Below are positions 31,210 through 42,863 of a stretch of 64,000 nt of DNA, piece after piece. Each line of letters opens with the position of its first letter. The stretch's first letter is position 1. Both the position numbers and the translations under genes were made by a program. The DNA comes from Labyrinthula sp. Ha. Its lineage: Eukaryota; Sar; Bigyra; Labyrinthulida; Labyrinthulaceae. The stretch spans positions 360,816-424,815 of the forward strand of contig JAALGZ010000032.1 of assembly GCA_015227615.1 (NCBI GenBank), given 5' to 3'. The notes under the pieces are model-generated. The model was not told the DNA's origin. It ran no database searches and saw only the letters and a program-made list of their open reading frames with translations.

Positions 31210-34200
31210 AGTTTATATCCTGTTTCGCTATCTTCTCTGTCTGATTCAAAAAAAAACTGTCTTGACCACAGTAACGCACCATTGTATAAGAGTTATGTCA
31301 TCGATTGTCCCTACCCACTGGGGATGTATATTTAGAATTGAAATAACCAAGAATTTTTGGAAAGAATCCTGAATGGAATAACTGAAATTGATGTAGAATA
31401 AATAGAAGAAGAAAAACTTAATATAAAGGGTTTTTAAACCATGTTCTAGATTAATATCCCTACTCTTTGGTTATTCTTTGTAAAGCGGGGTTAAGCTTGA
31501 TAATTTACCAATATATTGATTTGGGACAGGGTTTGAGCGCTAATTTAGCTTTAATTCTCTACATTTTTTTTATTTATGCTTGGATTGTTAATCACATGAA
31601 TATATTATTCCGCTGCATTCAAACCGAGTTTCATGTGTATTTTCTACCCTGTAGTATTGTCTCCGCACCACAGTTAAGGCAATGAAGCTTCCTATATGGT
31701 TGATAAGAAGCCTATATTTTAGGTTTCAATCCTATATCTCAGCTATTACAATTCGCTTAGATAGTACAAGCTCAGTATCCCTCTGCTCTCGGATAAGATA
31801 TTCTGAATGTTTCTATGCCGATATTAATGATGAGGAGAGAACCTTACGTTAATGTTCTTACATAATAAAAAGAATAAAAATCATATTGGAAAAGTGTAAG
31901 GTGGTATGGTTTTCCAACTCATTAACGACAAAGTAAACTCAAACTATCTATATCTAGTAAACCCCCAAAACTTATCACCAACTCTAGTCAAGTTATCAAA
32001 CGTGTAATAATACATTATTATTATTAACAGGTTTGATTATGACTACTTAGGTTAAAATTATACTAATACTTATCCTCCTATTAATCAGTATCACTTGATA
32101 GTATTCAATAAAGAAGAATGATTATACCGTGATAAATTTTGGCTATTAGTATCCTAATTCTTAAGCAGGAAGCACGTTTCCGCTTCTCTTTTGAACGAAT
32201 TATTACGAGTATAATAATGATTTGAATAGTTTTCATCTCCAAATGAGCCTAATTACGGAAAAAAACATTGGAGAAGAGTAAGGGAAATATTAAATCTTCT
32301 TGTTGAGGTACACATTGTAGTGTAACTCTCTTGAATGCCTCGTAGAGTAATGAACAAACAATTTTGCCAAACCTAGCCACAGATTGTTGTAATTTGAAGT
32401 GAACAGATTTTTATTCGATGAGTATAATGAAACATATCCATGCCTCTGGTTTGATTGTTATGTATACATTGGTTAAAATTGTTCTTAATGTATGAGGGAA
32501 AGTAACTCAAAGATTATTGTGCCATATACTAGAAATCTTTCGAGCAGTATGTAAGGTGTTTTTTCCTGACTATCTTAATATACCCAAAGGCTTTTGTTGG
32601 TGTGAAATATATGTGAAATTTATTTCGTGTAGTCAAACTTCGAAAATTAATCTGGTTTTATGCTCGGATAGTTAAGCATAGAAAAAGAGATAGTTCTAGT
32701 TAATTTTCCCATGGAAACATATATCTCCCATTGATGTTAGATTTCAAAGAGAATATGTCAAGACCTTTCTTATTAATAGAAGTGCATGCCTTAATTTCAG
32801 AATTGTTGTTTAAAACAGAGCTTTTCAGAAGAATTTTAAATTATAAGTGGTTGATTGAGTAATATTTAAGGAGTTTAGCATTTGGAATTCTGCAGAAAAA
32901 TACAAACCGGGTTGACAGAGTTATTCCAATTGTATAATATCAAAGCTGTAACCACGAATCTTGAGTAATACAGAGAAAATTTTATGAATCGAAATCATTA
33001 AAGAGAGATGCTCTCGAATATCCTAGGTAATGGTTATGTCTCGTCAAAAATATGTTAAGGATCGCCCAATAAGTTCGATTAACTTTAACTATTGTTAATA
33101 AACTTATATTAGAGTGTTAAACAATACTTAACTAATACTATTATATGGTTTCTATAACTTCGTTCTGGTTTTCAAGATTTAGTTCTTTGTCATTTCATAA
33201 TTTCAATACGTCCCAATACAAATATGCGATTTGTAACTTTAACGCTACTATTTGTGGAATATTTATCTTAGTTTGGCTAAGAAAATACAGGTAGTTTTAA
33301 ATAACTTAAACGAATATTATATTGTTTTCTCTGATTTCGATAATGTTCCACAGTTATTTGTAACTGTTAAGCTTATTTTTCATATTGATAAGAAGTTCCC
33401 AGCAGAGATATCAAGAACTAGTTTACTGATCATTTCTGATTTATAATGCAAAAAATCAACTAGGCATCGTTTTTATGGGTGATGGCATCAATAGTTAGCA
33501 ACTATTGTAAGAGATTTTTTGGTTCTAAGATATAGGGTTGTTATAGACAGATTCTCTCCCGTGAATAGCTTACATAGTTGAGTACCAACACGTTTATTAG
33601 TACCAGTGTTCCTATATAATTCGGGGAGAGCATTGCCAATAAATAAAATTAAATATGTAAGATTTAGTTTTATAAAGCCAATTCTTCGACTCAGTATTTG
33701 GCCTTGCAACGGCATCCACCAACGAAACCAGGGAATAGTTCTGAAACTCACAACAGAATGACACTCGGCCAATAATAGCGAACATTAATTATAGTCAATC
33801 TTCAGGGTTTCTATATTGGTTTTGATTAAACTAGAATTGGTAATTAATATTCTTGAACTTGGTGTTTACTAGCTTTTAAAGAGTTGAGAACCCAGTAACA
33901 CCCTCATATCGATTTATCAACAAACTTTATTTGGCTAGAGCTAGTTTGATTATTTAAGATGTTAGATAAAAATACTTGATAAGTTAACATTATTCATGGA
34001 GTTTTTTTATTAAGATCTTAACATAAATATTTTTGCTTCAAGTTGTTCCTTTAGATGCATAGACAAATCATAGCTAAAGTTCAATTTCGCAATCTCGAGG
34101 AAACATATTTAATAAATTTAGAGTCATTTTTAAAATTCGTCCTAAAGCTAGAAAAATTAAATATCTTATAGTTTTTGGCTACATGCGCCTGAGTTACATC

Positions 34201-34691
34201 TGACAGAGTACCAGACAGCCGCTCCCCCACAAGAAATGATGCTCTTTATGCTTTACAAAAATGCCATGAGAAAATTCTGAACCTATGAATAGTGCATTGA
34301 AACATGGATGTAGGAAATATACAAAATTTCTCGTAAAAACTACAGATTCCTTAATTAATATTAATTAAATAAATTTTCTAACCCCAGTTTCGCCATTCTA
34401 CAGCCAAGAATTTTTAATCTATTAACCATAGAGCTAAGATGCCCCATCGCGTTTAGTTCCTCTAATTCTAAGGAAAAGTATTTATATGACTTAATTATTG
34501 TAATGAAATATTTATGATTAAATTTACGAAATCTTAAACCTTAGAAAAATATCTTCCAGCGCTGAAAAGACTCCTTGCCGCTCTGGGAAGTAGAAATCAA
34601 ACGGGACTTTGCCCAAAACTTTTTCCTTTTGAAACTGAGCAATAATATCAAAACAGACGGTTAAGGACGAAAAACTAACAAATTAATCTAA
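31210..34691. other. Intergenic, 3.5 kb, nothing recognisable
   Basis: This AT-rich region lies between the divergent starts of SBP2 and the TOG-domain gene. Small frames at 31467, 33252 and 33488 have no motif. A tRNA-like word group on the minus strand at 34380-34446 lacks a proper T arm and is not called. Confidence 0.5.
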
Positions 34692-37600
34692 ATGCAGTGT
34701 ACGAGAAAAGCGGGTTGTAAATGTGAAGAGTGTGTAGTAGCATTTTCAATGTTTACAGCAAGTGATTTAACTGCAATTGCATCTTCAAGTGTGAACTTTG
34801 ATGAAGAGGTGGAAGAGAACAAGTCTTCGAAAGTGTCTCAAGATTTTCTCTCACCAAAGACCAAGAAAAAAGAGCCCCCACAAGAAAACAACAACATGGT
34901 TTCTGAATCTTCAGGTAAAGAAGATTCTGTACCTCTTTCTGGGGCTCAGAATAAAGATGAAGGCGAATTTGAGAACTTAAGCTATGAAGATCTGCTCTCT
35001 CATTCTGTTTGGAAGGCCCGAAGACATGGGTACGAAAAATTACTCAGCTCTCTCGGAGAAGCTAAAGTTGAAGAAATTAGAAGCGTTCTTTCCTTAAATG
35101 CACTTGCGAAGATTTCAGCGGAAAAGTCTGCGGCAGCCTATGATCCAGCACTAAAGCTGGTTGCTGCTTATTGCTTAGATGAGAAATCTATATTTAGAAA
35201 GTTTTCTACTTTTCTAAAAGATGAGGAAAATTCAAAACAACTATCTTCATTTGTTCAAGGGATTGTTCAAAAAGGTTTCACAGGAAGAACAAGTACTACC
35301 AATCTTGCTTTTGAGGTCTTTACAAATTTAGCTTCACTTCATCCAGATTTGTTTCAATTCCTGCTGATGGAATTTAAAGAGATGCAAGTACATCCAAAAT
35401 GTAGGGCATTGAAGGCTCAAGAAAATATAATTATTTGTAGCAGTCAAATTTGTTCAACCTTAGGTGTGTTAACTAGCTCTCTGACCGTGCTTAAAGATAT
35501 TCTTGTTCACGGATTATCAAGCAAGCTCGTTAAAGTGAGAACATCGAGTTTTAATTTTTCGAAGAACGTACAAAGTTTCTTAGGAGCTCAACCTACTTTC
35601 TTACACTTGCTGAGTGCAGAACTAAAAAATCAAACTCTGAAAAAAGAGGTATCGTTGGCCTTAGAAAAAGTACAAGAGGAAACAAAACAGACTGGATGTA
35701 AAGAAGCTAAGAAAGCTTTCCTATTAATTAGTAAGGAGGAGGACAACCGTGACCCCGGGGCAACGCTAACTGCTGTCAGTGATGATTGCTTGTATGACAG
35801 TTTACCTGAGAAAGCTGTTATTGCAAAAATTTATAAGCAGCTTGATTTTGAGAAAAAAATTAAAGCCGCCAAATGGTCTGAAAGAAAGTCTGTTCTTGAA
35901 GAAGCCAAGGTCCTTTTACTGGGAGGCACAGATGCACCATTAATAAAATTGAAGAGAGATGATGAATATATGCCATTGTTTTCCCTCCTTAAAGGTATTA
36001 TTGTACGTGATGCTAACATGAATGTTCTAGTTTCGGCGATTGGATTAGTGACATTATTCATTCATGGATTGAGGTCCGGATTTAAGAGATATTGGCTTAT
36101 GTTCTCTGAACTTATTTTCGAGAAACTAAAAGAAAAATCAAAACCTATGATCATGGCCACTACTAAGATATTGCAAGTGTTCAGAAAATATTTGTTTGAC
36201 CTTGCAGATTCTAAATTCTGGAAGCCCCTAGCAAGCATTTTGTCAACAAGAGGCAAAAACATAACCGCGTTGCAAAAAACTCGGGTTTTAGATTTTTTTC
36301 TTTTAAGCGTACTTGACCAAGAGTATTATTTACAGGATTTGGCTATATCAGAAACTTCCGAAGCAATTGAGACTTTGTTAAATGGTTTGGAAAAATGTCT
36401 TGAAGATGCAGACCAAAAAAACCGCAAGCTTGCTGCCAAGAATCTTGAAAAATGGTTGAAACTTGCATCTGATGCTGGAGCTCAGTACCAAGTTAGAATG
36501 ATTATTGAAGTCCAAACCAAGAACCCTAAGACCTTTAAAGGAATTAAATCCATTGGTGCTTCTAAAAAAAGAAACAGTGTTTCTAATGTAAGATCAGGTT
36601 CACAACCGCGCTCGCCTATAAAAAAAGCATCAAACGCACCGATACCTCCTAGTACCATAAAACGACCCAAAAAGAATCCACGAAAAAGAGTATCAAATGT
36701 AGGTCACTCCTCCAAGGTTGAGAATACTTTAAATCGACGAAGCCTTGAGCCTTCAAGTGAGGAGAAACTTTCATTGAAAGAAATCATTGAGAAAATGAGT
36801 AATGATGAGACACAAATGAGTTGGCGCACCCGATTAGCGGCACTAGAAACGCTTGTGACCCTTCTAATGGAGCAACCAAAGACCTTTCACAGTTACAATC
36901 AGGCGGTGACATCTTTGACTAGGGTCTTGTGCAATAGGCTCCACGAATCTAATAAACAACTAGTACTGAAAGGCTTGATAGCACTACAAAAGATTTTTCA
37001 GCTGTTACAAGTCAGTGACAAGTTTTTTTTCTTTCGTGACATAGAGAGACCAATGCTTAAGCTCCTTCAAGATTCACGTAAAGCAGTGCAAAGTCAATTG
37101 TACCAACTTCTAACATCACTTGTTACCTTTAACAGCTCTGTGGAGTGTGAATTAACTGTAGAAACTTCCAAACTAATACTGGAGAAGTTGATATTCTATG
37201 TGGGTGTCTACGATGTTACGCTTAGGGAACACTATCTACACTTTCTGAATGAGATAATCCAAAGGCACCATCATTTTCTACAGGATATAGTTGTAAACCA
37301 TGAAGTTTTTCTTGGAATTAGAACTGCACTCTGTAGCAAGAATAACGGTACTCGGAGACAAGGAGCTGAATTGCTTGGAAACCTATCGCTATGCATCGGT
37401 CAGCCTTCAGTTATTGAAAGCATGAACATTATTCTGAGAGATGAGAAGCCAATGATTCGTAGCTCAATGGAAGCAAGCATGAAGAGCATTTTTGGTGATT
37501 TTCGTAATACAGGTCAAAGGAAGACAAGGTTGTCGTCACCTAGATTAAGTTCATCCTCTTTAAAGGTCCCAGTTGAATTAGAAGCAGGAACACCTGAGCC

Positions 37601-37919
37601 GACAACGCCACCATTTAAGAAACATTCTATACAGAGCCCGGAGTTCGAGTCACTTGACATAGACTACCCTAAAACACCTGTACCATATTCTTCTCTCAAA
37701 GAGCTGCCAGAACAAAATGCTGTAAAATATGACTTAGATACTTTGAAGAACAAATTAGAGGAGTTGCGAATAGCCTATTCTAAGCTCGGCTTAGAAATTA
37801 ATGTTACTCCTTCTCAAGATAAACAGGGAAAAAGCCTGAAAGAACGATTCATGAATATCAAAGAGCAGTACTCAAGGTCAAAGCTAGACAGCTTATTTCA
37901 TGAATCAAGCCTCAACTAA
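34692..37919 (+). CDS. XMAP215/Dis1-family microtubule polymerase-like protein with TOG domains
   Basis: This 1075-residue HEAT/TOG-array protein belongs to a family that binds tubulin and controls microtubule growth at plus ends, centrosomes or spindle poles. The first TOG-like array (about 95-345) opens with LLSHSVWKARRHGYEKL, the hallmark helix of XMAP215 TOG domains. A second (about 375-600) opens with FEKKIKAAKWSERKSVLEEA. A basic, Ser/Pro-rich linker (about 612-690) is of the sort that binds the microtubule lattice. A third array (about 694-935) has a CLASP-like opening (MSWRTRLAALETLVTLL). A Ser/Thr-Pro-rich stretch is followed by a short coiled coil (about 1010-1042) near the C-terminus. 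The very N-terminus has a small cysteine cluster (CTRKAGCKCEEC). No introns are seen. A CLASP is the alternative, but the first TOG resembles XMAP215 more. The gene ends about 245 bp before the 5S array. Confidence 0.82.
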   Translation: MQCTRKAGCKCEECVVAFSMFTASDLTAIASSSVNFDEEVEENKSSKVSQDFLSPKTKKKEPPQENNNMVSESSGKEDSVPLSGAQNKDEGEFENLSYEDLLSHSVWKARRHGYEKLLSSLGEAKVEEIRSVLSLNALAKISAEKSAAAYDPALKLVAAYCLDEKSIFRKFSTFLKDEENSKQLSSFVQGIVQKGFTGRTSTTNLAFEVFTNLASLHPDLFQFLLMEFKEMQVHPKCRALKAQENIIICSSQICSTLGVLTSSLTVLKDILVHGLSSKLVKVRTSSFNFSKNVQSFLGAQPTFLHLLSAELKNQTLKKEVSLALEKVQEETKQTGCKEAKKAFLLISKEEDNRDPGATLTAVSDDCLYDSLPEKAVIAKIYKQLDFEKKIKAAKWSERKSVLEEAKVLLLGGTDAPLIKLKRDDEYMPLFSLLKGIIVRDANMNVLVSAIGLVTLFIHGLRSGFKRYWLMFSELIFEKLKEKSKPMIMATTKILQVFRKYLFDLADSKFWKPLASILSTRGKNITALQKTRVLDFFLLSVLDQEYYLQDLAISETSEAIETLLNGLEKCLEDADQKNRKLAAKNLEKWLKLASDAGAQYQVRMIIEVQTKNPKTFKGIKSIGASKKRNSVSNVRSGSQPRSPIKKASNAPIPPSTIKRPKKNPRKRVSNVGHSSKVENTLNRRSLEPSSEEKLSLKEIIEKMSNDETQMSWRTRLAALETLVTLLMEQPKTFHSYNQAVTSLTRVLCNRLHESNKQLVLKGLIALQKIFQLLQVSDKFFFFRDIERPMLKLLQDSRKAVQSQLYQLLTSLVTFNSSVECELTVETSKLILEKLIFYVGVYDVTLREHYLHFLNEIIQRHHHFLQDIVVNHEVFLGIRTALCSKNNGTRRQGAELLGNLSLCIGQPSVIESMNIILRDEKPMIRSSMEASMKSIFGDFRNTGQRKTRLSSPRLSSSSLKVPVELEAGTPEPTTPPFKKHSIQSPEFESLDIDYPKTPVPYSSLKELPEQNAVKYDLDTLKNKLEELRIAYSKLGLEINVTPSQDKQGKSLKERFMNIKEQYSRSKLDSLFHESSLN

Positions 37920-39699
37920 TCTTGTTTCTTTCTTAAATATATAAATTATAGGCACTGCCTCTAGACTATTTTAACTCAAATTTGGTGCTCCTATTATTTA
38001 TCATCAAGTCTCAGCTAGAACTGAAAGGTTTGAAAACTGTCAACTTTGCGATTTAATTCAAACTGGCTCGTCTCTAGCTTAGGTACGGCATACACTGAGC
38101 CACGGACAGTTACATGGTTAAGATGAGAAGTGAGGAAACAGGACTAATAGTGTATTCATTATTCTATGGCGACTACAGAGATGTGATTAATACTTTTTTA
38201 CTGATGTGTAAACACTTGACTGAATAAAATATTTTTTGGATACTTTATTCCACAATTTTTGAATACATTTAGTGTAAATACTATGGTTTCAACCATAAAA
38301 CGAAATTTTCTTATGATAAATACATTCTACCAAGAATTCAAAAAATTAATGAATAGACCTTGTTCAGCTAAGCAGCATTGTCTTTAGATATTTTGCCAAT
38401 GTCTATGTTTTTCTCTTGTTTCAGAAACAGACCCTAAAAATAGAGCATGAAAGAGGTTAGAACCATGTAATCTTCATCATTAAAATATCTCCTGTTTAAT
38501 CTACATTCTTTTCCAGTAAAACATGAATCACTTAAACACGGTCTAACTAACCTGGAAATGTAATCATAAGTTTTCGCTTGGCTGAGGAAGTGAAAGCAAG
38601 ATGTTACCGGTATAATGAACTATAGCAGATGTTGCTAAGCATATCCCAAACTACTTAAAATTAAGCAATGAATGTGGAACAATATTCGAAGTTCAATAGC
38701 TCCCCAAGAAGAAGCCTTTATTAAGTGCTTCACCAAAGACAGAGATTCATTAAGAAAATAACCCCATCATTAAGTTTAAGGTATAGATTGAAAGTAGCAG
38801 TTGCAGCTCTATAGCTATTCAAATGAATACAAGGATCTACATGACACAGCCTCAGATTCCCTCATAGATATATACAAGAACAGTGAAAGGAAGTTAAGCT
38901 CATCTAAGAGAAGTTGCAGATGCAAAGATATGGTATCTTTTTCTTAAGAATATTTGAGGAGTAAAATAATAGTTAGTGCCACTACCTCGCACGAACAATT
39001 CATCATGACACCTCACTTGAGGCTTCCAATATTCATAATTATCTTTGAACAGGTTTCATCCATGAAATTTTCCTGGGTCGAAGAAAATTATTGATCCTTA
39101 CCTCATGCTATACATGTACATATTTTTCTAGATAAGACTAAAGGCATTTGAGAAAATACTTCTAGTAGGAACTTCTTCCTTGCAGAAGATATGGTTGAGG
39201 TCCTAAACAATAGGAGCAGTGCTATATAAAGTTATATGGGGGTTCTCTGTTTAACTTACAAACTAAATTTAAACCCATTATAAACTGGATATTTTTTATG
39301 ATTAGGAATATATGTGCTAAATTTATCCCAGGCTGATGGATATATATGTAAAGTTTTGGCGGTATGCGAGCTTGTAATGAGTAATCATAAGTAAATAAAA
39401 TTATCAGGTGTTCAGCCAAACCAAAACCCTCATGCGATAGAGTTGACCTCGATATATATTAAACTATATGTCCAACTTCATGTTAACTCAGAAAAAAAAG
39501 AAACCCCAAAATATCTTTGGGATCTTTGCTTATAAGAACGTGTGTTCCTTTATAGAGACTGGTCAAAAGTATATAGTGGTGACACGACTTAGAATTAGTT
39601 TTATTAAAAAGGAAAAGAGATGGCCTTGAAAACTAAATTGATCAGTACTAACGAATTCCATTTCTATTAGATGAGTAGATGTGTCTGATAAAAGGACAA

Positions 39700-39817
39700 A
39701 CATTCGTCACCCGTGCTTCCCACCTGGTCCCCCACGGTAGTACTTGACAGGCTCGATGAGGCTTAACTTATTGGTTCGAATGGATCAATGTGCTCTCCTC
39801 ATGAAATGAACGAATGT
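39700..39817 (-). rRNA. 5S rRNA gene, unit 1 (type A 3' end)
   Basis: Read on the minus strand, the 118-nt RNA starts ACATTCGT and ends ACGAATGT, which pair as the terminal helix. It contains the conserved 5S words ATTCGAACC, AAGTTAAGCCTC (box A region), AGTACT, GGGGGACC (box C region) and GGTGGGAAGCACGGGTG. A TTTT terminator for RNA polymerase III follows about 9 nt downstream. This copy has an ACTTGAC word where the other units have ACTAGAC (plus strand). Confidence 0.93.
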
Positions 39818-41907
39818 GATGTCATCAATTGTAACTAGCTTTAATTATAATACACAAGTATTATGATTTTATTGGTACGCTCAACCAATCAAATTCTTGT
39901 ATAATTCTGAAAAAATGAAAAAGCACAAAGAGAAAGCTTGAATACGTGTAAGAGCAGAAACATGACATTAAAAAAGCTATTATTCTTCTATCAAACCTTT
40001 TTTGAGTCAGTACTTTTCTATGCATCCTTGTGTTTGAGACTGCATTCTTTACGGGATTACCTTTGCTAAATCAAAAAAAGAATCTTTTGTACATAGGTTT
40101 TGGAAGCTAAATCGCTATAGAAGATCTCTAAAACTACTAAGGTACGAAAGAAAAGAAGATCAAAATTTCAAAGAAGTTTGGTTCCACAACTGGTTATAGC
40201 GAAACTATTTATCTCAAGAAGTGGATAATAGACACTCAATGATGCTCTCTATGGTCACCTAAGAGACTAGATTTTCGATGTTTAGATAAGATCTGTATTT
40301 AAGTTCTTATTTTTTTTGACAATGCTGTGAAAGAATTTTTTTTTGTATGAAGGAAAATTTTAGTCATTAGTAGATGGCGACTACAGAGATGTGATTAATA
40401 CTTTTTTACTGATGTGTAAATACTTGCCTGAATAAAATATTTTTTGGATACTTTATTCCCATATTTCTGAATACATTTAGTGTAAATACTATGGTTTCAA
40501 TCATAAAACGAAGTTTTCTTATGATATATACATTCTACCAAGAATTCAAAAAATTAATGAATAGACCTTGTTCAGCTAAGCAGTATTGTCTTTAGATATT
40601 TTGCCAATGTCTATGTTTTTCTCTTGTTTCAGAAACAGACCCTAAAAATAGAGCATGAAAGAGGTTAGAACCATGTAATCTTCATCATTAAAATATCTCC
40701 TGTTTAATCTACATTCTTTTCCAGTAAAACATGAATCAGTTAAACACGGTCTAACTAACCTGGAAACGTAATCATAAGTTTTCGCTTGGCTGAGGAAGTG
40801 AAAGCAAGATGTTACCGGTATAATGAACTATAGCAGATGTTGCTAAGCATATCCCAAACTACTTAAAATTAAGCAATGAATGTGGAACAATATTCTAAGT
40901 TCAATAGCTCCCCAAGAAGAAGCCTTTATTAAGTGCTTCACCAAAGACAGAGATTCATTAAGAAAATAACCCCATCATTAAATTTAAGGTATAGATTGAA
41001 AGTAGCAGTTGCAGCTCTATAGCCATTCAAATGAATACAAGGATCTACATGACACAGCCTCAGATTCCCTCATAGATATATACAAGAACAGTGAAAGTAA
41101 GTTAAGCTCATCTAAGAGAAGTTGCAGATGCAAAGATATGGTATCTTTTTCTTAAGAATATTTGAGGAGTAAAATAATAGTTAGTGCCACTACCTCGCAC
41201 GAACAATTCATCATGACACCTCACTTGAGGCTTCCAATATTCATAATTATCTTTGAACAGGTTTCATCCATGAAATTTTCCTGGGTCGAAGAAAATTATT
41301 GATCCTTACCTCATGCTATACATGTACATATTTTTCTAGATAAGACTAAAGGCATTTGAGAAAATACTTCTAGTAGGAACTTCTTCCTTGCAGAAGATAT
41401 GGTTGAGGTCCTAAACAATAGGAGCAGTGCTATATAAAGTTATATGGGGGTTCTCTGTTTAACTTACAAACTAAATTTAAACCCATTATAAACTGGATAT
41501 TTTTTATGATTAGGAATATATGTGCTAAATTTATCCCAGGCTGATGGATATATATGTAAAGTTTTGGCGGTATGCGAGCTTGTAATGAGTAATCATAAGT
41601 AAATAAAATTATCAGGTGTTCAGCCAAACCAAAACCCTCATGCGATAGAGTTGACCTCGATATATATTAAACTATATGTCCAACTTCATGTTAACTCAGA
41701 AAAAAAAGAAACCCCAAAATATCTTTGGGATCTTTGCTTATAAGAACGTGTGTTCCTTTATAGAGACTGGTCAAAAGTATATAGTGATGACACGACTTAG
41801 AATTAGCTTTATTAAAAAGGAAAAGAGATGGCCTTGAAAACTAAATTTATCAGTACTAACGAATTCCATTTCTATTAGATGAGTAGATGTGTCTGATAAA
41901 AGGACAA

Positions 41908-42025
41908 ACATTCTCCACCCGTGCTTCCCACCTGGTCCCCCACGGTAGTACTAGACAGGCTCGATGAGGCTTAACTTATTGGTTCGAATGGATCAATGTG
42001 CTCTCCTCATGAAATGAACGAATGT
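41908..42025 (-). rRNA. 5S rRNA gene, unit 2 (type B 3' end)
   Basis: This is the same 118-nt RNA as in unit 1, but the 3' strand of the terminal helix is changed (plus-strand ATTCTCCACC instead of ATTCGTCACC), which weakens pairing with the 5' end. The LTR element begins 132 bp upstream of this gene's start. Confidence 0.9.
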
Positions 42026-42157
42026 GATGTCATCAATTGTAACTAGCTTTAATTATAATACACAAGTATTATGATTTTATTGGTACGCTCAACCAATCAA
42101 ATTCTTGTATAATTCTGAAAAAATGAAAAAGCACAAAGAGAAAGCTTGAATACGTGT

Positions 42158-42844
42158 TATTGCGTTTATCGTGCGATTAACTTATGTATGCTACACGTCC
42201 CAGGAAATTCCGTAGTTTTAATATAAATGTAAGCGTAAACTCTTCTTATAAAACAATCAACAATATATTCTTTTCTTTTCTTTCTTAACAAACTTTTTCT
42301 TATTACTTCTCTTAACGGTTATATTACACTAATTATTCCAAAGCATATATGTATAATACATCATATTTCAACATAATTCCAATACCACACCATATATATA
42401 ACATATACTAAAACCCTTACTCAAAGCTATTGCACCTCAATCGTGACTAACAATATCTCATCTCAAATTTATATCAGCAAATGTCACAAAATGTAAATCT
42501 ATAGCATAAAAACATCGGTGAACAAACCACCCCAGGGTCTCATCACGGGCGAAAACTCTCATGCAATACGAAAGCTAAAAGACAAAAAATAAGGTTCCCA
42601 ATTCACTCAAATCGATCATATCTCTCCAAAAACACGTCAAAGACACCCACAAACAATTCACAGCTCCTATAGGGACCTATTAAACACCTCCTGAACACCC
42701 AGTTTTCTTTGTACAACAACATTTCACAATCAAACACACACCTTATATACCAACACTTGATCCAAGACCAAAATATAACAAAAACTCCACGTAATATCAT
42801 ATAAAGAAGCTGAATATTTTATAGAAGTATTATCAGACGTTACA
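42158..42844 (-). repeat. 3' LTR of the Ty3/gypsy element
   Basis: About 687 bp, directly repeated at 49335-50020 with few differences. Read on the element's strand it begins TGTAAC. A 65-codon frame present in both LTRs is not called as a gene. Confidence 0.92.
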
Positions 42845-42863
42845 CTGCCCCTTCAGCTTCCAA

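Noticed and set aside
33488-33772. 94-codon frame on the minus strand between SBP2 and the TOG gene
   Set aside because: Protein-like in places but with no recognisable family or repeat partner in the window.
34380-34446. tRNA-like sequence on the minus strand (TTAGCTCTATGGTTAA)
   Set aside because: A box-A-like word is present, but there is no proper anticodon stem, T arm or matching acceptor end.
38166-38210. U6 snRNA-like word ACAGAGATGTGATTA at the chosen start of each array unit
   Set aside because: The rest of U6 (the GCATAAGGATGA-type region and a 3' U-run at the right distance) is absent.
39222-39419. 65-codon frame repeated in every 5S unit (also 41430, 51504, 61119, 63325)
   Set aside because: It is conserved only because the whole unit is nearly identical. 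It has no motif and lies in spacer with no sign of coding constraint.
42603-42800. 65-codon frame present in both LTRs
   Set aside because: LTR sequence, identical by duplication and without any motif; not treated as a gene.
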